Assembly (NCBI GenBank): GCA_009392005.1
Contig: VFHL01000011.1
Location: 1-64,000, forward strand
Source: SAR202 cluster bacterium
Lineage (GTDB): Bacteria > Chloroflexota > Dehalococcoidia > UBA6926 > VFHL01
Direction of reading: 5' to 3'
DNA: 64,000 bases
In this document: in pieces, positions 34,629 to 43,975 of the stretch
Layout: each line of letters starts with the position of its first letter
How positions within the stretch are numbered: the first letter of the stretch is position 1
Program-made: the position numbers and the translations under genes
Notes under the pieces: model-generated
What the model was told of the DNA's origin: nothing
What the model saw: only the letters and a program-made list of their open reading frames with translations
The model's database searches: none

Positions 34629-35321
34629 TTACGAATTCTCTTTTTCATCCGCAGATGTATCCTCATCGCTGGTCGTACTTTCGAGGGATACTTCTTCTGA
34701 TGAATCTACTACAGTAGTGGTTGTGTCTTCTTCTGTTTCTGATTCCGCTTCATTTGAATCTTCTTCAGCAAGTAGGGCTTCAAGTCCTGCCTCGTCAATT
34801 GGTTCCTCAATTGTATCTTCAGAAGCTTTTGCTTTAGCAGCTGCTATTGCTGCCAATACGTTGTCTGGTAAATCGCCTTCTGGTTCAACGTTGAGCGTTA
34901 TATTTGCAAATACATCTTGTGCAAGTCTTAGACGGATATCGTACTCCCCAAGCTCCCGTATTGGCGCTTCTAATTCAACTGATCGGTGATCAATATTCTG
35001 TTCTGATAGCGCATTGACTGAGTCTGCAATTGAAGACGTGGTTACGCTTCCAAATAATTTACCTGTGGGGCCAACTCGTGCGAGGACAGACACAGTGGTA
35101 CCATCTATTGCCTGAGCTAATTCAGTCATATTGGCGACGAGCTTTGCACGACGGTCTGCAAAAGACCGGGCACGAGACTCGGCACGTTGGATTTCTTCCT
35201 TGGTCGCTAGGACGGCGAGGTTTTGTGGTAGCAGATAATTTCGAGCATAGCCATTTTTGACCGTTGCTATATCCCCGGCTTTTCCTAAGTTTGATACATC
35301 TTCAATAAGTACAACCCGCAT
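34629..35321 (-). CDS. rplI: Ribosomal protein bL9 with long acidic tail
   Basis: Residues 1-150 are a normal bL9: MRVVLIEDVSNLGKAGDIATVKNGYARNYLLP, shown here only to fix the start, with the long connecting helix and a C-terminal RNA-binding domain. ATG 35321 is set by GGAGGAGAATC. The protein then continues to 230 residues with about 70-80 extra residues almost entirely Glu, Asp, Ser and Thr (for example EEDSNEAESETEEDTTTTVV). Most bL9 proteins end near 150, so the tail is an extension, likely disordered. Its role is unknown. Confidence 0.95.
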   Translation of the reverse strand: MRVVLIEDVSNLGKAGDIATVKNGYARNYLLPQNLAVLATKEEIQRAESRARSFADRRAKLVANMTELAQAIDGTTVSVLARVGPTGKLFGSVTTSSIADSVNALSEQNIDHRSVELEAPIRELGEYDIRLRLAQDVFANITLNVEPEGDLPDNVLAAIAAAKAKASEDTIEEPIDEAGLEALLAEEDSNEAESETEEDTTTTVVDSSEEVSLESTTSDEDTSADEKENS

Positions 35322-35337
35322 GATTCTCCTCCGTATG

Positions 35338-35392
35338 ATTGTAGCACATATGGGTGTTTTTCTTGACATAGTGACAGCTCATTTTTGTCAAG
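35338..35392 (-). promoter_or_regulatory. rplI upstream region with inverted repeat
   Basis: CTTGACA (35362-35368) and TGTCAAG (35386-35392) form a 7-bp inverted repeat spaced by 17 bases. On the minus strand, TACAAT (35343-35338) is a plausible -10 for rplI, with the downstream repeat half over the expected -35 position. The right half reads as a perfect TTGACA but has no good -10 at normal distance. Regulator and exact promoter are not determined. Confidence 0.3.
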
Positions 35393-35564
35393 ATTCCTTT
35401 TGTGCACGCAAGCCCCTATTTCGTCGCATATCCCCCTTGTATCGCGAAGGTTTCAAAACCCGATTGCGGTACTTATAAGTCAAGTCCTAGATAGCTAATT
35501 TCAAGGCGAATTTTTGTGTCATATCACCTGGTTAATTTTTTCTGTGATCATATTTTGCTGACAA

Positions 35565-35747
35565 CTAAGAGGTCGTGTCGCCCTCTTCGATTGTGAGCGT
35601 GAGTGTCTCAGGAGCGTTTTCTCCGATGGCCCACTTCCGAACGTATAAGGTACCAACGATCGCTTCAGTAGCTTCTTGTTCTTCCTGATATCGATGGGCG
35701 CCTTTAGTTGAACGCTCATATTTGAAAACTATATTTAATTGTTCCAT
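35565..35747 (-). CDS. Small conserved-looking hypothetical protein, 60 residues
   Basis: Starts MEQLNIVFKYERSTKGAHRY and continues with EAIVGTLYVRKWAIGENAP and a Thr/Glu-rich end (LTLTIEEGD). The VGTLYVRKW pattern resembles short uncharacterised bacterial proteins I have seen, without known function. GAAAGGG precedes ATG. It lies between purL and rplI on the same strand. Confidence 0.65.
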   Translation of the reverse strand: MEQLNIVFKYERSTKGAHRYQEEQEATEAIVGTLYVRKWAIGENAPETLTLTIEEGDTTS

Positions 35748-35900
35748 ATTTACCCTTTCAAAATTTACTTTTTGAATTTACTGCGATATCGATGCTTAGA
35801 AACTCGACTGTGATTAATTGCCAACAGTGTGTAACTTTGGCAATTGAAATCATTCTGACCCGAAGTATTTTGCCACAAAACGCTACAAAATTCCTAATTC

Positions 35901-38111
35901 CTATCGCTTTTCCACGGATTCAGCCAAAGCGTTTTTCCATGCTAGGGTCATTTCGTCTACAGTCAAGTTCACAATTCCGGGAAGGTCGAGATTCGTTCCT
36001 TGCACCGTTCCGAGTTTAAAGAAGGGGATATTTCCCTCTTTTGCTAAAGATTCAAACTGATCGGAATTTTCAGGTGTCACAGACAGGACGATTCTTGATT
36101 GTGCCTCTCCGAACAGACTGGCATCTTTACTGCCATTCAGAGCGTGTGTATCGCCGGACAATCCTATTTCTCCCCAAATACAGCTTTCTGCTATTGCAAC
36201 CGCGATACCACCATCCGATACATCGTGCGCCGATTGGATTAACTGCTTATCAATAGTCTTTAGCACAAAATCTTGTATTAGAGATTCTAGATCTAGATCG
36301 ATTGAGGGTGTCCCTTTCGTTTCATGCTGCATTACCGAAAGATATTCACTTGCGCCAAGGGTGGTTTCATCTTGCTCAAGCTTTTGTGAACCAACCACAT
36401 ATACTAGATCTCCAGCATTTTTGAATGCTGGAGTACAGTGCTTGTCAATATTGTCGATTAAGCCGACCATTCCAACCAATGGCGTTGGTAGTATAGGACC
36501 ATCCTCTGATTCATTGTAAAGGCTTACATTTCCGCTAATCACTGGTACTGATAAGCTGTTGGATGCCTGTTGCATTCCGAGAATACATTGTTCAAGTTGG
36601 TAGTAGATCTCGAGCTTCTCAGGGTTTGCAAAATTCAGGCAATTCGTTAACGCGAGTGGACGTGCACCCATGCATATCAAATTACGGGCTGTTTCTGCAA
36701 CTGCAATTGCACCGCCGATGAATGGGTTTGACCAGCAATAGCGTCCATTGGTATCAGTTTTTAAAGCAATACCTTTTGTGGTCCCTTGGATTCGCAATAC
36801 TGCTGCGTCTGCGCCTGGCGCCACAACGGTGTTATTCATGACTTGGTGGTCGTATTGCTGATACACAGATTGCCGGTCTCCGATATTACTAGAGTTCAAT
36901 ATTTTAAGGAGTGTTTTTTCTGTGGGATCGTTGTCTAAATCGTCAATAGTTGAGGAACGTATTGCTTCCATTTTTGTGTCTTCTACACCCGCGAGTCTAT
37001 AGAGAGGTGGGTCAGTTATAATTCGTACAGGCATTTCTGCAACGATTTCACCTTTTTCTCTGATTCGAGCCATCCCATCATCTGTTACATGGCCGATCGC
37101 AACAGAGTGCAGATCCCAACGATCAAAGATTGATTGTATTTTGTCGACATTCTCAGGAGCCACAATCATCAGCATTCGTTCTTGTGATTCAGAAAGCATT
37201 ACTTCGTATGGAGTCATACCATCTTCTCGGCGTGGCACTAATGCAACGTCAAGATCAATGCCAGTCCCATCATTCGAGGCGCACTCAATAGCAGACGATG
37301 TCAGGCCTCCAGCTCCAAGATCTTGCATGCCAACCAATGCACCTGTTTGAGCTGCCTCTAAGCAGGCTTCAAGCAGCAATTTCTCCAAGAATGGATTGCC
37401 AACTTGAACTGCCGGACGCCTTTCTTCCGACTCGGTGTCTAGTTCTACGCTGGCGAAAGTTGCTCCATGAATGCCATCACGGCCTGTATCTGCACCAACA
37501 AGAAGCAAGACGTTGCCACTTTCACCTGTTTGAGCCAAGATTACATCTTCATGTTTCGCTATCCCAACACACATCGCATTGACAAGTGGGTTTCTTGAGT
37601 ATGCGTCAGCAAAAGTGATTTGCCCACCTACATCAGGGATTCCCAAGCAATTGCCATAGCCACTTATACCGCTTACAACCCCTTCATAGAGGTAACGATT
37701 ACGTGCATCTGATAAAGGTCCGAAAAAGAGGCTGTTGAGGAGGGCGATTGGTCGTGCGCCCATAGAAAAAATGTCTCGAACGATACCACCGACTCCAGTT
37801 GCAGCTCCTTCGTAGGGCTCGATGGCAGATGGGTGATTGTGGGATTCTACCTTCATAACAATTGCTAGATTGTCTCCAATATCAACCGCGCCAGCATTTT
37901 CCTTGCCGGCGCCGATTAAAACATGAGGAGCATCAGATTCGAAAAGACGGAGGAGTGGCTTTGAGTGTTGATATCCACAGTGTTCGCTCCAAAGTAGGCC
38001 TACGATACCCAGTTCTAGGTGGTTTGGTTCTCGATCCAGCCGCTCCACTAAAACCTCGTATTCCGCTCGGGTAAGTGCGATTTCATCTAGTGTTTTTTGG
38101 TCAATAGACAT
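35901..38111 (-). CDS. purL: Phosphoribosylformylglycinamidine synthase II
   Basis: A 736-residue small-type PurL, the synthetase subunit that converts FGAR to FGAM in purine synthesis using ammonia from PurQ with PurS. The opening LLWSEHCGYQHSKPLLR holds the catalytic His. KVESHNHPSAIEPYEGAATG, RDIFSMGARPIALL, the second-half GARPLALTNCLNFANPEK and SAHDVSDGGIAVAI are typical. The length fits the form lacking a glutaminase domain. GGAGCAAC precedes ATG. purS and purQ are not in the window. Confidence 0.98.
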   Translation of the reverse strand: MSIDQKTLDEIALTRAEYEVLVERLDREPNHLELGIVGLLWSEHCGYQHSKPLLRLFESDAPHVLIGAGKENAGAVDIGDNLAIVMKVESHNHPSAIEPYEGAATGVGGIVRDIFSMGARPIALLNSLFFGPLSDARNRYLYEGVVSGISGYGNCLGIPDVGGQITFADAYSRNPLVNAMCVGIAKHEDVILAQTGESGNVLLLVGADTGRDGIHGATFASVELDTESEERRPAVQVGNPFLEKLLLEACLEAAQTGALVGMQDLGAGGLTSSAIECASNDGTGIDLDVALVPRREDGMTPYEVMLSESQERMLMIVAPENVDKIQSIFDRWDLHSVAIGHVTDDGMARIREKGEIVAEMPVRIITDPPLYRLAGVEDTKMEAIRSSTIDDLDNDPTEKTLLKILNSSNIGDRQSVYQQYDHQVMNNTVVAPGADAAVLRIQGTTKGIALKTDTNGRYCWSNPFIGGAIAVAETARNLICMGARPLALTNCLNFANPEKLEIYYQLEQCILGMQQASNSLSVPVISGNVSLYNESEDGPILPTPLVGMVGLIDNIDKHCTPAFKNAGDLVYVVGSQKLEQDETTLGASEYLSVMQHETKGTPSIDLDLESLIQDFVLKTIDKQLIQSAHDVSDGGIAVAIAESCIWGEIGLSGDTHALNGSKDASLFGEAQSRIVLSVTPENSDQFESLAKEGNIPFFKLGTVQGTNLDLPGIVNLTVDEMTLAWKNALAESVEKR

Positions 38112-38230
38112 GTTGCTCCAACCGGTGGGTGAGGAAGTGCTAATTCATAAATAATTTAACAGGGCTGATCATCGTGTGTCCAGTAATTCGGATTGAAATT
38201 CACGAGATTTATTGAATCAAATTCATGGGG

Positions 38231-38905
38231 TTACTTCGAAATCTTAAGATCCTGAATTGTTGATTGGTCTTTAAATTCAGCTGCTTCACCATCTTGTACC
38301 AAGGCCCCCTGATCAATTAAAAGAATCCGGTCTGCGTAGTTAACGATAAGATCTAGCTCGTGGCTTACCAGTAAAATTGTGCGGCCAGTATCGACTACTT
38401 GTCGCATTAATTCGTAGAAAGCAGTTTTAGTCCAGTTGTCAATTGCCGAAAAGGGTTCATCTAGAAATAAGTACGGCTTTCGCTGCGCTAGAGCGAATCC
38501 TAGCCAGGTTCTTTGCTTTTCCCCACCAGATAAGGATGTAAACTCTTTGTCTGCAGAATCTTCGATGTCACATAGAGCAAGGATGTCTTTTAATTCAGCG
38601 TCTCGTTCCCGAGAATCAGTTCGTTGGTGGTTGTGGAAGCCCATGCCCACTACCTCTTTAGCTTTCAAAAAAGGTGGATCTTCTAGGTGTTGAGGTAGGT
38701 AACTAATGTTCTGAGCTAGATTTTCATCAATATGTCCGCTGGTCGGAGAGATTTCATTCAGAAGAGTTTTCATAAGGATTGATTTGCCTGATCCATTTGG
38801 GCCGACGAGAGCTGTCAAATGATTTGAATGTAGTTCAAATGAGATGTCGTTCAAAATAGTTGAATTGTTAATAATAACGCTGAGATTTTTGACATTGATG
38901 TTCAT
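38231..38905 (-). CDS. ABC importer ATP-binding protein (metal/cobalamin type)
   Basis: A 224-residue ABC ATPase. Walker A GPNGSGKSILMK (about 36-47), Q-loop ISYLPQHLED, signature SLSGGEKQRTWLGFAL, Walker B YLFLDEPFSAIDN and the switch His in LLVSHELDLI are intact. It overlaps the permease by four bases and, with the binding protein, makes a complete three-gene importer of the FecCDE/BtuFCD class. Confidence 0.92.
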   Translation of the reverse strand: MNINVKNLSVIINNSTILNDISFELHSNHLTALVGPNGSGKSILMKTLLNEISPTSGHIDENLAQNISYLPQHLEDPPFLKAKEVVGMGFHNHQRTDSRERDAELKDILALCDIEDSADKEFTSLSGGEKQRTWLGFALAQRKPYLFLDEPFSAIDNWTKTAFYELMRQVVDTGRTILLVSHELDLIVNYADRILLIDQGALVQDGEAAEFKDQSTIQDLKISK

Positions 38906-39873
38906 TTAATTCGTGCCGCCAAGTAAATCATGATTGGCGCTCCGATTAATGTTGTTGTTAAGCCTACTGGTAACTCTGTTGGCGCGAGCAATAATCTCGC
39001 AATTTGGTCTGCTAGGAGCACAAGGAATGATCCAATAATCGTCGACCCTATAATGAGTGAATAGATTTTGTTGCCATAGATTCTTCTGGCTAGGTGCGGT
39101 GACACAAGTCCCACAAATGCTATAAGGCCTCCACTGTAAACAGAGGTTCCAGCGAGTACTCCTACAAGAGTCATGGAGATTGCTCTAATCATACGGGGTC
39201 GTATGCCTAGTGACCTTGAGAGTACGTCACCGAGAATAAGTGGCCCAATATTCCGTGCGATGAGGATTGAGATAATTAAACAAATTATCAAGGATAAGGA
39301 AGACCACTGCGCTACTTCCCATGTGGTTGTAGTAAATGATCCAGCGACTAAACCGATTACTTGTGTTGGGAATACCCGGCCGTGAGAAACAATTGATATT
39401 GCTATAGCGATCGTCAAAGATCCAACTGCGATCCCCATCAATATTAGTCGAGTTGGCGTCAAATTCTTTGAAGCGATTAGTGCATTGAGTAGCCAGGCTA
39501 TTGCCAAGGCACCAAACAACGCTGCGAGAAACTGAGTGAAACCATTCAAAGATATGATTCCTGCAATACCTAAAGCTAAGAAAATGGTTGATCCACCGCC
39601 AATGCCAAAGAGGTTTGCATCACCTAGGGGGCTACGGGTAGAGAATTGAATCAAACTTCCCGATAGGCCCAGGCATGCGCCTGCTATTAAGCTAACAACT
39701 ACACGAGGTAGGCGTATTTTCCATATTATCGTAGATATGATCGAGTCATCTGGATTTATCAATCCCTTAAAAGCAGTGTTGAAATTTACGTCAGCGACGC
39801 CGGCGAATATCCCGGCTAGGGACAAAAGACCGATTAACGCAAAAATGATGAACCAAGGGAAGAAAATACGCAT
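38902..39873 (-). CDS. FecCD/BtuC-family permease
   Basis: A 323-residue membrane protein with about nine to ten helices of the BtuC/FecCD fold. RLPRVVVSLIAGACLGLSGSLIQFSTRSPLGDANLFGI is split here only to note the family segment at about 50-95 (RLPR...GAxLxxSGxxxQ...NPLxxPxxLG, with NP replaced by SPLGD). The coupling region LGIRPRMIRA and the closing VSPHLARRIYG...TELPVGLTTTLIGAPIMIYL are typical. Substrates of the class are cobalamin, haem or ferric siderophores. Confidence 0.92.
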   Translation of the reverse strand: MRIFFPWFIIFALIGLLSLAGIFAGVADVNFNTAFKGLINPDDSIISTIIWKIRLPRVVVSLIAGACLGLSGSLIQFSTRSPLGDANLFGIGGGSTIFLALGIAGIISLNGFTQFLAALFGALAIAWLLNALIASKNLTPTRLILMGIAVGSLTIAIAISIVSHGRVFPTQVIGLVAGSFTTTTWEVAQWSSLSLIICLIISILIARNIGPLILGDVLSRSLGIRPRMIRAISMTLVGVLAGTSVYSGGLIAFVGLVSPHLARRIYGNKIYSLIIGSTIIGSFLVLLADQIARLLLAPTELPVGLTTTLIGAPIMIYLAARIK

Positions 39874-39893
39874 TTCGATTACGGCTCATTCTA

Positions 39894-40916
39894 TTATCCG
39901 GTGATCCCATTTTTCAATGCTTCAACTGCGTCCACTAATCGAGGTCCAGGTGCTTGGAGAAAAAGAGCAAGGTCTCCTTCAATAACTGCGTTCTGTTGGA
40001 TTGCCTTTAGACCGGCGAAAGGAGGGATGAATCTAAGACTTTCTGATAATCGCGGAGCCGGTTTTGGCGCAGGTGTAATGGTCACTATTACATCGGGATT
40101 AGCTATCAGAATAGCTTCTGTTGTCATCGATGTGAATCCTGGGAATGGGCCAGCGTCAGGCAATCCCGCCGCTTTATTCTCCATCCCTAATACATTTGCG
40201 ATTAGGCCAGTGTATGATTCCGGTTTCGCTGCATATAGATTTTGATCCGCATCAGAAATTAGCATTAGGATACTTTTATCTTCACCAGTTATAGTGGAAA
40301 GTCTTGTTTTAATACTTGTTATTGCAGTGGCAGCTGCGTCTTGCTTGCCAATGACTTCCCCAATTATTGTTACGTTTTCATAAATGTCTTCCACAGATTC
40401 AATTTTCACGGCCATCACTGTGATGCCAGATGCTGCGAGGGTTGGTGCAAGTCTTGCCTGTGTTAGAGCTTCGATGATCACTAGGTCGGGTTTCATGCCA
40501 ATCAATGTTTCAACTGAGGGGTTATATCCACTGCCAACATCCGGGAGCCCTTGCGCTGCTTCCGGATAATTTGATGCGCGATCACGTCCTACGGCTTCTC
40601 CTCCAACCAGGTATAGCATTTCTGTAGCGGTAGGGCTGAGCGTTACGATTCGAGAAGGACTCGTTTCAAAGCTGAGTTGTTGGCCGAGTGCGTCAACGAT
40701 GGCTACGGGAGTTGCTGTTGGTGTAGGCGTAGCTGTTGAAACAATAGGCTTATACAGATTTTCTGCAGGGGTTGTTGGCGTTGGGGCTACCGTGGTTGGT
40801 ATCGCTTTGGAGGTTACGGTGGTAGCAGTTGATTCGGTTGTTGGTGTGGCATCCGCTGTTGAGCAGGCGATCGAAAGCATCATCACAATTAATAAGGCGG
40901 ATAAAAATATACGCAT
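39894..40916 (-). CDS. Cobalamin/iron-chelate substrate-binding lipoprotein
   Basis: A 340-residue binding protein with lipoprotein signal (RIFLSALLIVMMLSIAC), a Thr/Pro/Ala spacer of about 50 residues, and a BtuF/FhuD-type helical-backbone receptor fold: SPSRIVTLSPTATEMLYLVGG, then KPDLVIIEALTQARLAPTLAA, a middle helix, and NPDVIVTITP in the second lobe. ATG 40916 is favoured over TTG 40925 because AAGGAG is too close to the latter. First gene of the importer operon. Ligand not readable. cobT and meaB in the window make cobalamin attractive, but iron chelates are equally possible. Confidence 0.9.
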   Translation of the reverse strand: MRIFLSALLIVMMLSIACSTADATPTTESTATTVTSKAIPTTVAPTPTTPAENLYKPIVSTATPTPTATPVAIVDALGQQLSFETSPSRIVTLSPTATEMLYLVGGEAVGRDRASNYPEAAQGLPDVGSGYNPSVETLIGMKPDLVIIEALTQARLAPTLAASGITVMAVKIESVEDIYENVTIIGEVIGKQDAAATAITSIKTRLSTITGEDKSILMLISDADQNLYAAKPESYTGLIANVLGMENKAAGLPDAGPFPGFTSMTTEAILIANPDVIVTITPAPKPAPRLSESLRFIPPFAGLKAIQQNAVIEGDLALFLQAPGPRLVDAVEALKNGITG

Positions 40917-40925
40917 CGGGTTCAA

Positions 40926-41549
40926 TTCTCCTTCTATTTTTTAGACACTGTAACGAACTTATTGTTTATTGATAATCGTTTGTTGGATTAATATTCTGCA
41001 CATAGATGTCATTTAATAATTCGTATGAACTGAGTGTTTTATGCAGTACGTAGAAATCTTTTCTGGTACATTTGAGAAATTTGTCACAAGGAAAATTGTA
41101 CTACATCATTCTTGCGAGTCAAGATCCATATTGCAAATACAAAAAATTCGGTTAACTCTTGTGTATATGTGCGAATGATGTATTCATCCGTTAAGTCTTT
41201 AACGAGTTTTTACGCATTTTATAAGAAGAGTGAAATGCCGTATCATATTTTGGATACCGATTCATAGGCTGCCTTGATAATTCAATGTATGTCAAGTAGA
41301 AAAAGGGTAGACTTACAAAAAAAACATGTGCAGACACTGTATGGGAAAAAGTCCGTACGATGCCGTTTCTTTTCAATAGATAGGACAAGTGTTTTCTACA
41401 TATCCCGGAAAATGACATTCCGGAAATTCTTAAATGCTCATTAGTCGTCATGCCTCACCTTGTCTTGCAGAAGATTGATTTGATGTACTTTGTCTCATCG
41501 GCCGAATGGTTATCATGCCTAGTCTCCATTCGCGTGGTAGTCTGTTCCT
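40926..41549. other. Long AT-rich intergenic region
   Basis: About 620 bases between the importer operon (minus) and mutY (plus). It must hold both promoters. I see no cobalamin riboswitch, tRNA or clear operator. Short repeated CCGGAAA elements occur near 41400-41430. An 86-codon minus-strand frame at 41191-41451 has a fair ribosome site but poor protein-like composition, so I do not call it. Confidence 0.5.
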
Positions 41550-42443
41550 GTGGTAGGTAATAATTCGCGTCGGCATGAATTGCTTTTGGATTGGTACGAG
41601 CATCATCAGAGAGCGCTCCCTTGGAGGGCGACTGATGATGCTTATTCAATATTGGTTTCCGAAGTTATGCTTCAGCAAACAGGTGTTGAGCGGGTCAAAA
41701 AGAAATATGTTGAATTTCTGGAATTGTTTCCTGACATCGAAACCTTGGCTGGAGCGTCATCAGCGGATGTGATCCGAGCGTGGTCACCATTGGGATATAA
41801 CAGGAGGGCGTTAAATTTAAAGAGGACGGCTGAATTGGTTGTGGCGGAATATCGGGGCCAAATCCCACGGGATGAGGAAACCCTGAAGTCCTTTCCAGGT
41901 ATAGGCCCATACACAGCGGCAGCGGTTATGGCATTTGCTTTTCATGAAGATAAGGCACCTGTTGACACAAATATTTCGAGAATTCTCCGAAGATTATTTG
42001 GTATCGGGAGAGACGTGGCGAAACGTGAAGATGCGTTGATGGCGCAGAAAATATTGCCATTGGGTAAAGCAAGTGCGTGGAGCCAAGCTCTAATGGATTT
42101 GGGGGCAACAATCTGTTTGCCGCGAAAGCCACTTTGCCACGAGTGCCCCATTTTAGAATATTGTGACGCCGCTCCAAAACTAATTGCGGGTGGTGATGAG
42201 GATACAGCTCCCAAATCCTCTTCTCCATATGTGGGATCAACGCGTTACTATCGTGGTCGTATTGTTGAGGCTCTTCGGGGGGTACCTGATGGATCTTCTT
42301 TGGGGGTTTTGGATCTTGGTCACATGATTCGGGATGATTTTACTTCTTCAGATTTGAATTGGTTGCAACTTATATTGTTTGGACTTCGTGAAGATGGCCT
42401 GATTGCAATAGAAGATTCCGGGGATGTGACTTTACCGGTGTAA
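41550..42443 (+). CDS. mutY: A/G-specific adenine glycosylase, short form
   Basis: A 297-residue HhH-GPD glycosylase of MutY type, removing adenine mispaired with 8-oxoguanine. LPWRATDDAYSILVSEVMLQQT holds the catalytic Glu, GIGPYTAAAVMAFAF is the helix-hairpin-helix, VDTNISRILRR the catalytic Asp, and CLPRKPLCHECPILEYC the four-cysteine iron-sulphur loop (C-x6-C-x2-C-x5-C). Full MutY has a C-terminal NUDIX-like domain recognising 8-oxoG. Here only ~80 residues follow the cluster, so that domain is missing or replaced by a short helical one. GTG 41550 lacks a ribosome site. TAGTCT lies six bases upstream. Confidence 0.9.
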   Translation: MVGNNSRRHELLLDWYEHHQRALPWRATDDAYSILVSEVMLQQTGVERVKKKYVEFLELFPDIETLAGASSADVIRAWSPLGYNRRALNLKRTAELVVAEYRGQIPRDEETLKSFPGIGPYTAAAVMAFAFHEDKAPVDTNISRILRRLFGIGRDVAKREDALMAQKILPLGKASAWSQALMDLGATICLPRKPLCHECPILEYCDAAPKLIAGGDEDTAPKSSSPYVGSTRYYRGRIVEALRGVPDGSSLGVLDLGHMIRDDFTSSDLNWLQLILFGLREDGLIAIEDSGDVTLPV

Positions 42444-42501
42444 AGAATATTGAAAGTTTTCAGTATTTTAGCTAGGTCGTTTAAATTTTCGAACGAAAAT
42501 A

Positions 42502-43116
42502 TTAAGGCGAAGTTTTAAAGGTCATTTTGCAATGATCGATCGAGGGACCTGAAGCTTTGATTTTGACATCGGTTTGTAATGTATGGGTAAGAAAGCTTTG
42601 TTCCATTGAGCATACGCGAGGGAATTTTTCGACTATGGTCGTGTACGGACAGTTGAACATGCTTATTACTGTGTTATTGCCGCTTTTTTCGATGGCTATA
42701 TCTGCCCCTTCGTCTTGTAAAGCCGAAATCGCTTGTTCTAATCGGTCCTCTTGTGAATCAGTTGGGACATCTTTTGTGACGCTTGTGCTCCATAGCTCGC
42801 CCATGTTTTGAAATAATGGTTCAAAATCATCAGGCGTATGCTTTGTTCCGATTACGTTTAATAGGCGCGATGCGAGTTTGTCATAACTTTTTGGGAATGA
42901 ATTACGTGCTTCATTCGTTAAAGAGTATAAAACACGTGGTCGACCAGGGCGTCCGTCTTGCGATTTTTGCCCTTGCAGAAGGTTTTTCTTTACCAAAACC
43001 GATACGTGGGATCGTAGGGTGACCTCAACTACACGTAATCCATCTGAAAGCTCAGCGACCGTTGTTGGACCGTTTCGCTGAATGAAATTCAAGATTAGCT
43101 GTCGCGTGTCTTGCAT
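42502..43116 (-). CDS. SufR-like iron-sulphur winged-helix regulator
   Basis: A 204-residue protein with an N-terminal winged helix (TRQLILNFIQRNGPTTVAEL, GRPGRPRVLYSLT) of DeoR/ArsR style and a C-terminal sensor domain with three spaced cysteines: FNCPYTTIVEKFPRVCSMEQSF is cited here by its two Cys-containing motifs NCPY and RVCSMEQ, and the third is DHCKMTF near the end. This pattern matches SufR-type repressors, which bind a [4Fe-4S] cluster and control iron-sulphur assembly genes. No suf genes lie in the window. AAGGTGGGG precedes ATG. Confidence 0.8.
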   Translation of the reverse strand: MQDTRQLILNFIQRNGPTTVAELSDGLRVVEVTLRSHVSVLVKKNLLQGQKSQDGRPGRPRVLYSLTNEARNSFPKSYDKLASRLLNVIGTKHTPDDFEPLFQNMGELWSTSVTKDVPTDSQEDRLEQAISALQDEGADIAIEKSGNNTVISMFNCPYTTIVEKFPRVCSMEQSFLTHTLQTDVKIKASGPSIDHCKMTFKTSP

Positions 43117-43285
43117 TTCGCCCCACCTTACGTTGATAAATCGACGGTTTGATTGTAGATAGTTCCTCGTTAAGTGTCAAAGATTTACTAGTCTTTTTAA
43201 GGTGGTATTTCACTGCAAAGTGTTTTCTTAAGCTCCATTTTTTCAGCGCCGGGTTGAGTTTCAGTCGCGCCTCATCTAAGCGGTT

Positions 43286-43912
43286 TTATTTACGTGTCAT
43301 TAACCATTCATCTACTGCTGTACGGTCTTCTTGTGAGATTATGTTGTCATCTATGGCGACTTTCAGGAGATCTGAAATCCTGCTTAAAGTTTGGAAGGAG
43401 AGGTTGGTTTTTTCAAAATCTGCTGCGGCTTGTGGCAGTTCGTATGTGAAAAGGGCGATACATTCAGGAACGGATCCGCCGAGGTCTCTCACAACTTCTG
43501 CTGCCTCTATTAGACTGCCGCCTGTGCTGATTAGATCTTCAACAACGATTGCTCGGTGTCCTTTTTCAAGAATCCCCTCTATTTGCTGCTCTTTCCCATG
43601 CCCTTTGGTTGCTTGCCGGATGTATATCATAGGTTTATCCAGTTGCTCCGCAAGTAGTGCGGCCCATGAAATACCTGCAGTTGCCACTCCTGCGACAAGG
43701 TCAAATTGATCAAGAGCATTATTTTCGAGGATTCGTTGTGTTAACAGGTTTACGACTGTACGCCGCTGTTGTGGAAAGGACAAAAGGATTCGGTTGTCTG
43801 TATAAATGGGTGATTTGATGCCAGACGTGTATACGAATGGTTCTTTCGCGTTGATTGAAACCGCGCCTGTTTGCAAAAGTATGCCTGCTAACATTTGGCT
43901 CGTTTTATCCAT
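43286..43912 (-). CDS. pyrE: Orotate phosphoribosyltransferase
   Basis: A 208-residue PyrE, making OMP from orotate and PRPP in pyrimidine synthesis. Family start GAVSINAKEPFVYTSGIKSP, the catalytic lysine region YIRQATKGHGKEQQIEG, and the PRPP loop AIVVEDLISTGGSLIEAA are intact. GGAGTGGG precedes ATG. It lies between the Lin0512-family gene and the SufR-like regulator, all minus strand. Confidence 0.95.
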   Translation of the reverse strand: MDKTSQMLAGILLQTGAVSINAKEPFVYTSGIKSPIYTDNRILLSFPQQRRTVVNLLTQRILENNALDQFDLVAGVATAGISWAALLAEQLDKPMIYIRQATKGHGKEQQIEGILEKGHRAIVVEDLISTGGSLIEAAEVVRDLGGSVPECIALFTYELPQAAADFEKTNLSFQTLSRISDLLKVAIDDNIISQEDRTAVDEWLMTRK

Positions 43913-43975
43913 TTTATCCCACTCCGTTACGTGATTTTAATGTTGTTGTTTGGGCTCGTTCGTCTTCTTTCTTTG

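Noticed and set aside
40960-40980. Fur-box-like GATAATC upstream of the importer.
   Set aside because: Only about 12 of 19 bases match the classical box, too weak in AT-rich DNA.
40926-41190. Cobalamin riboswitch before the BtuF-like gene.
   Set aside because: No B12-box sequence or supporting stems were seen.
41191-41451. 86-codon minus-strand frame in the long intergenic region.
   Set aside because: It has a fair ribosome site but odd composition (His, Ser and Phe rich) and no family features. Kept as unproven.
43149-43709. 186-codon plus-strand frame antisense to pyrE.
   Set aside because: It is a shadow of pyrE, whose conserved motifs occupy the other strand.
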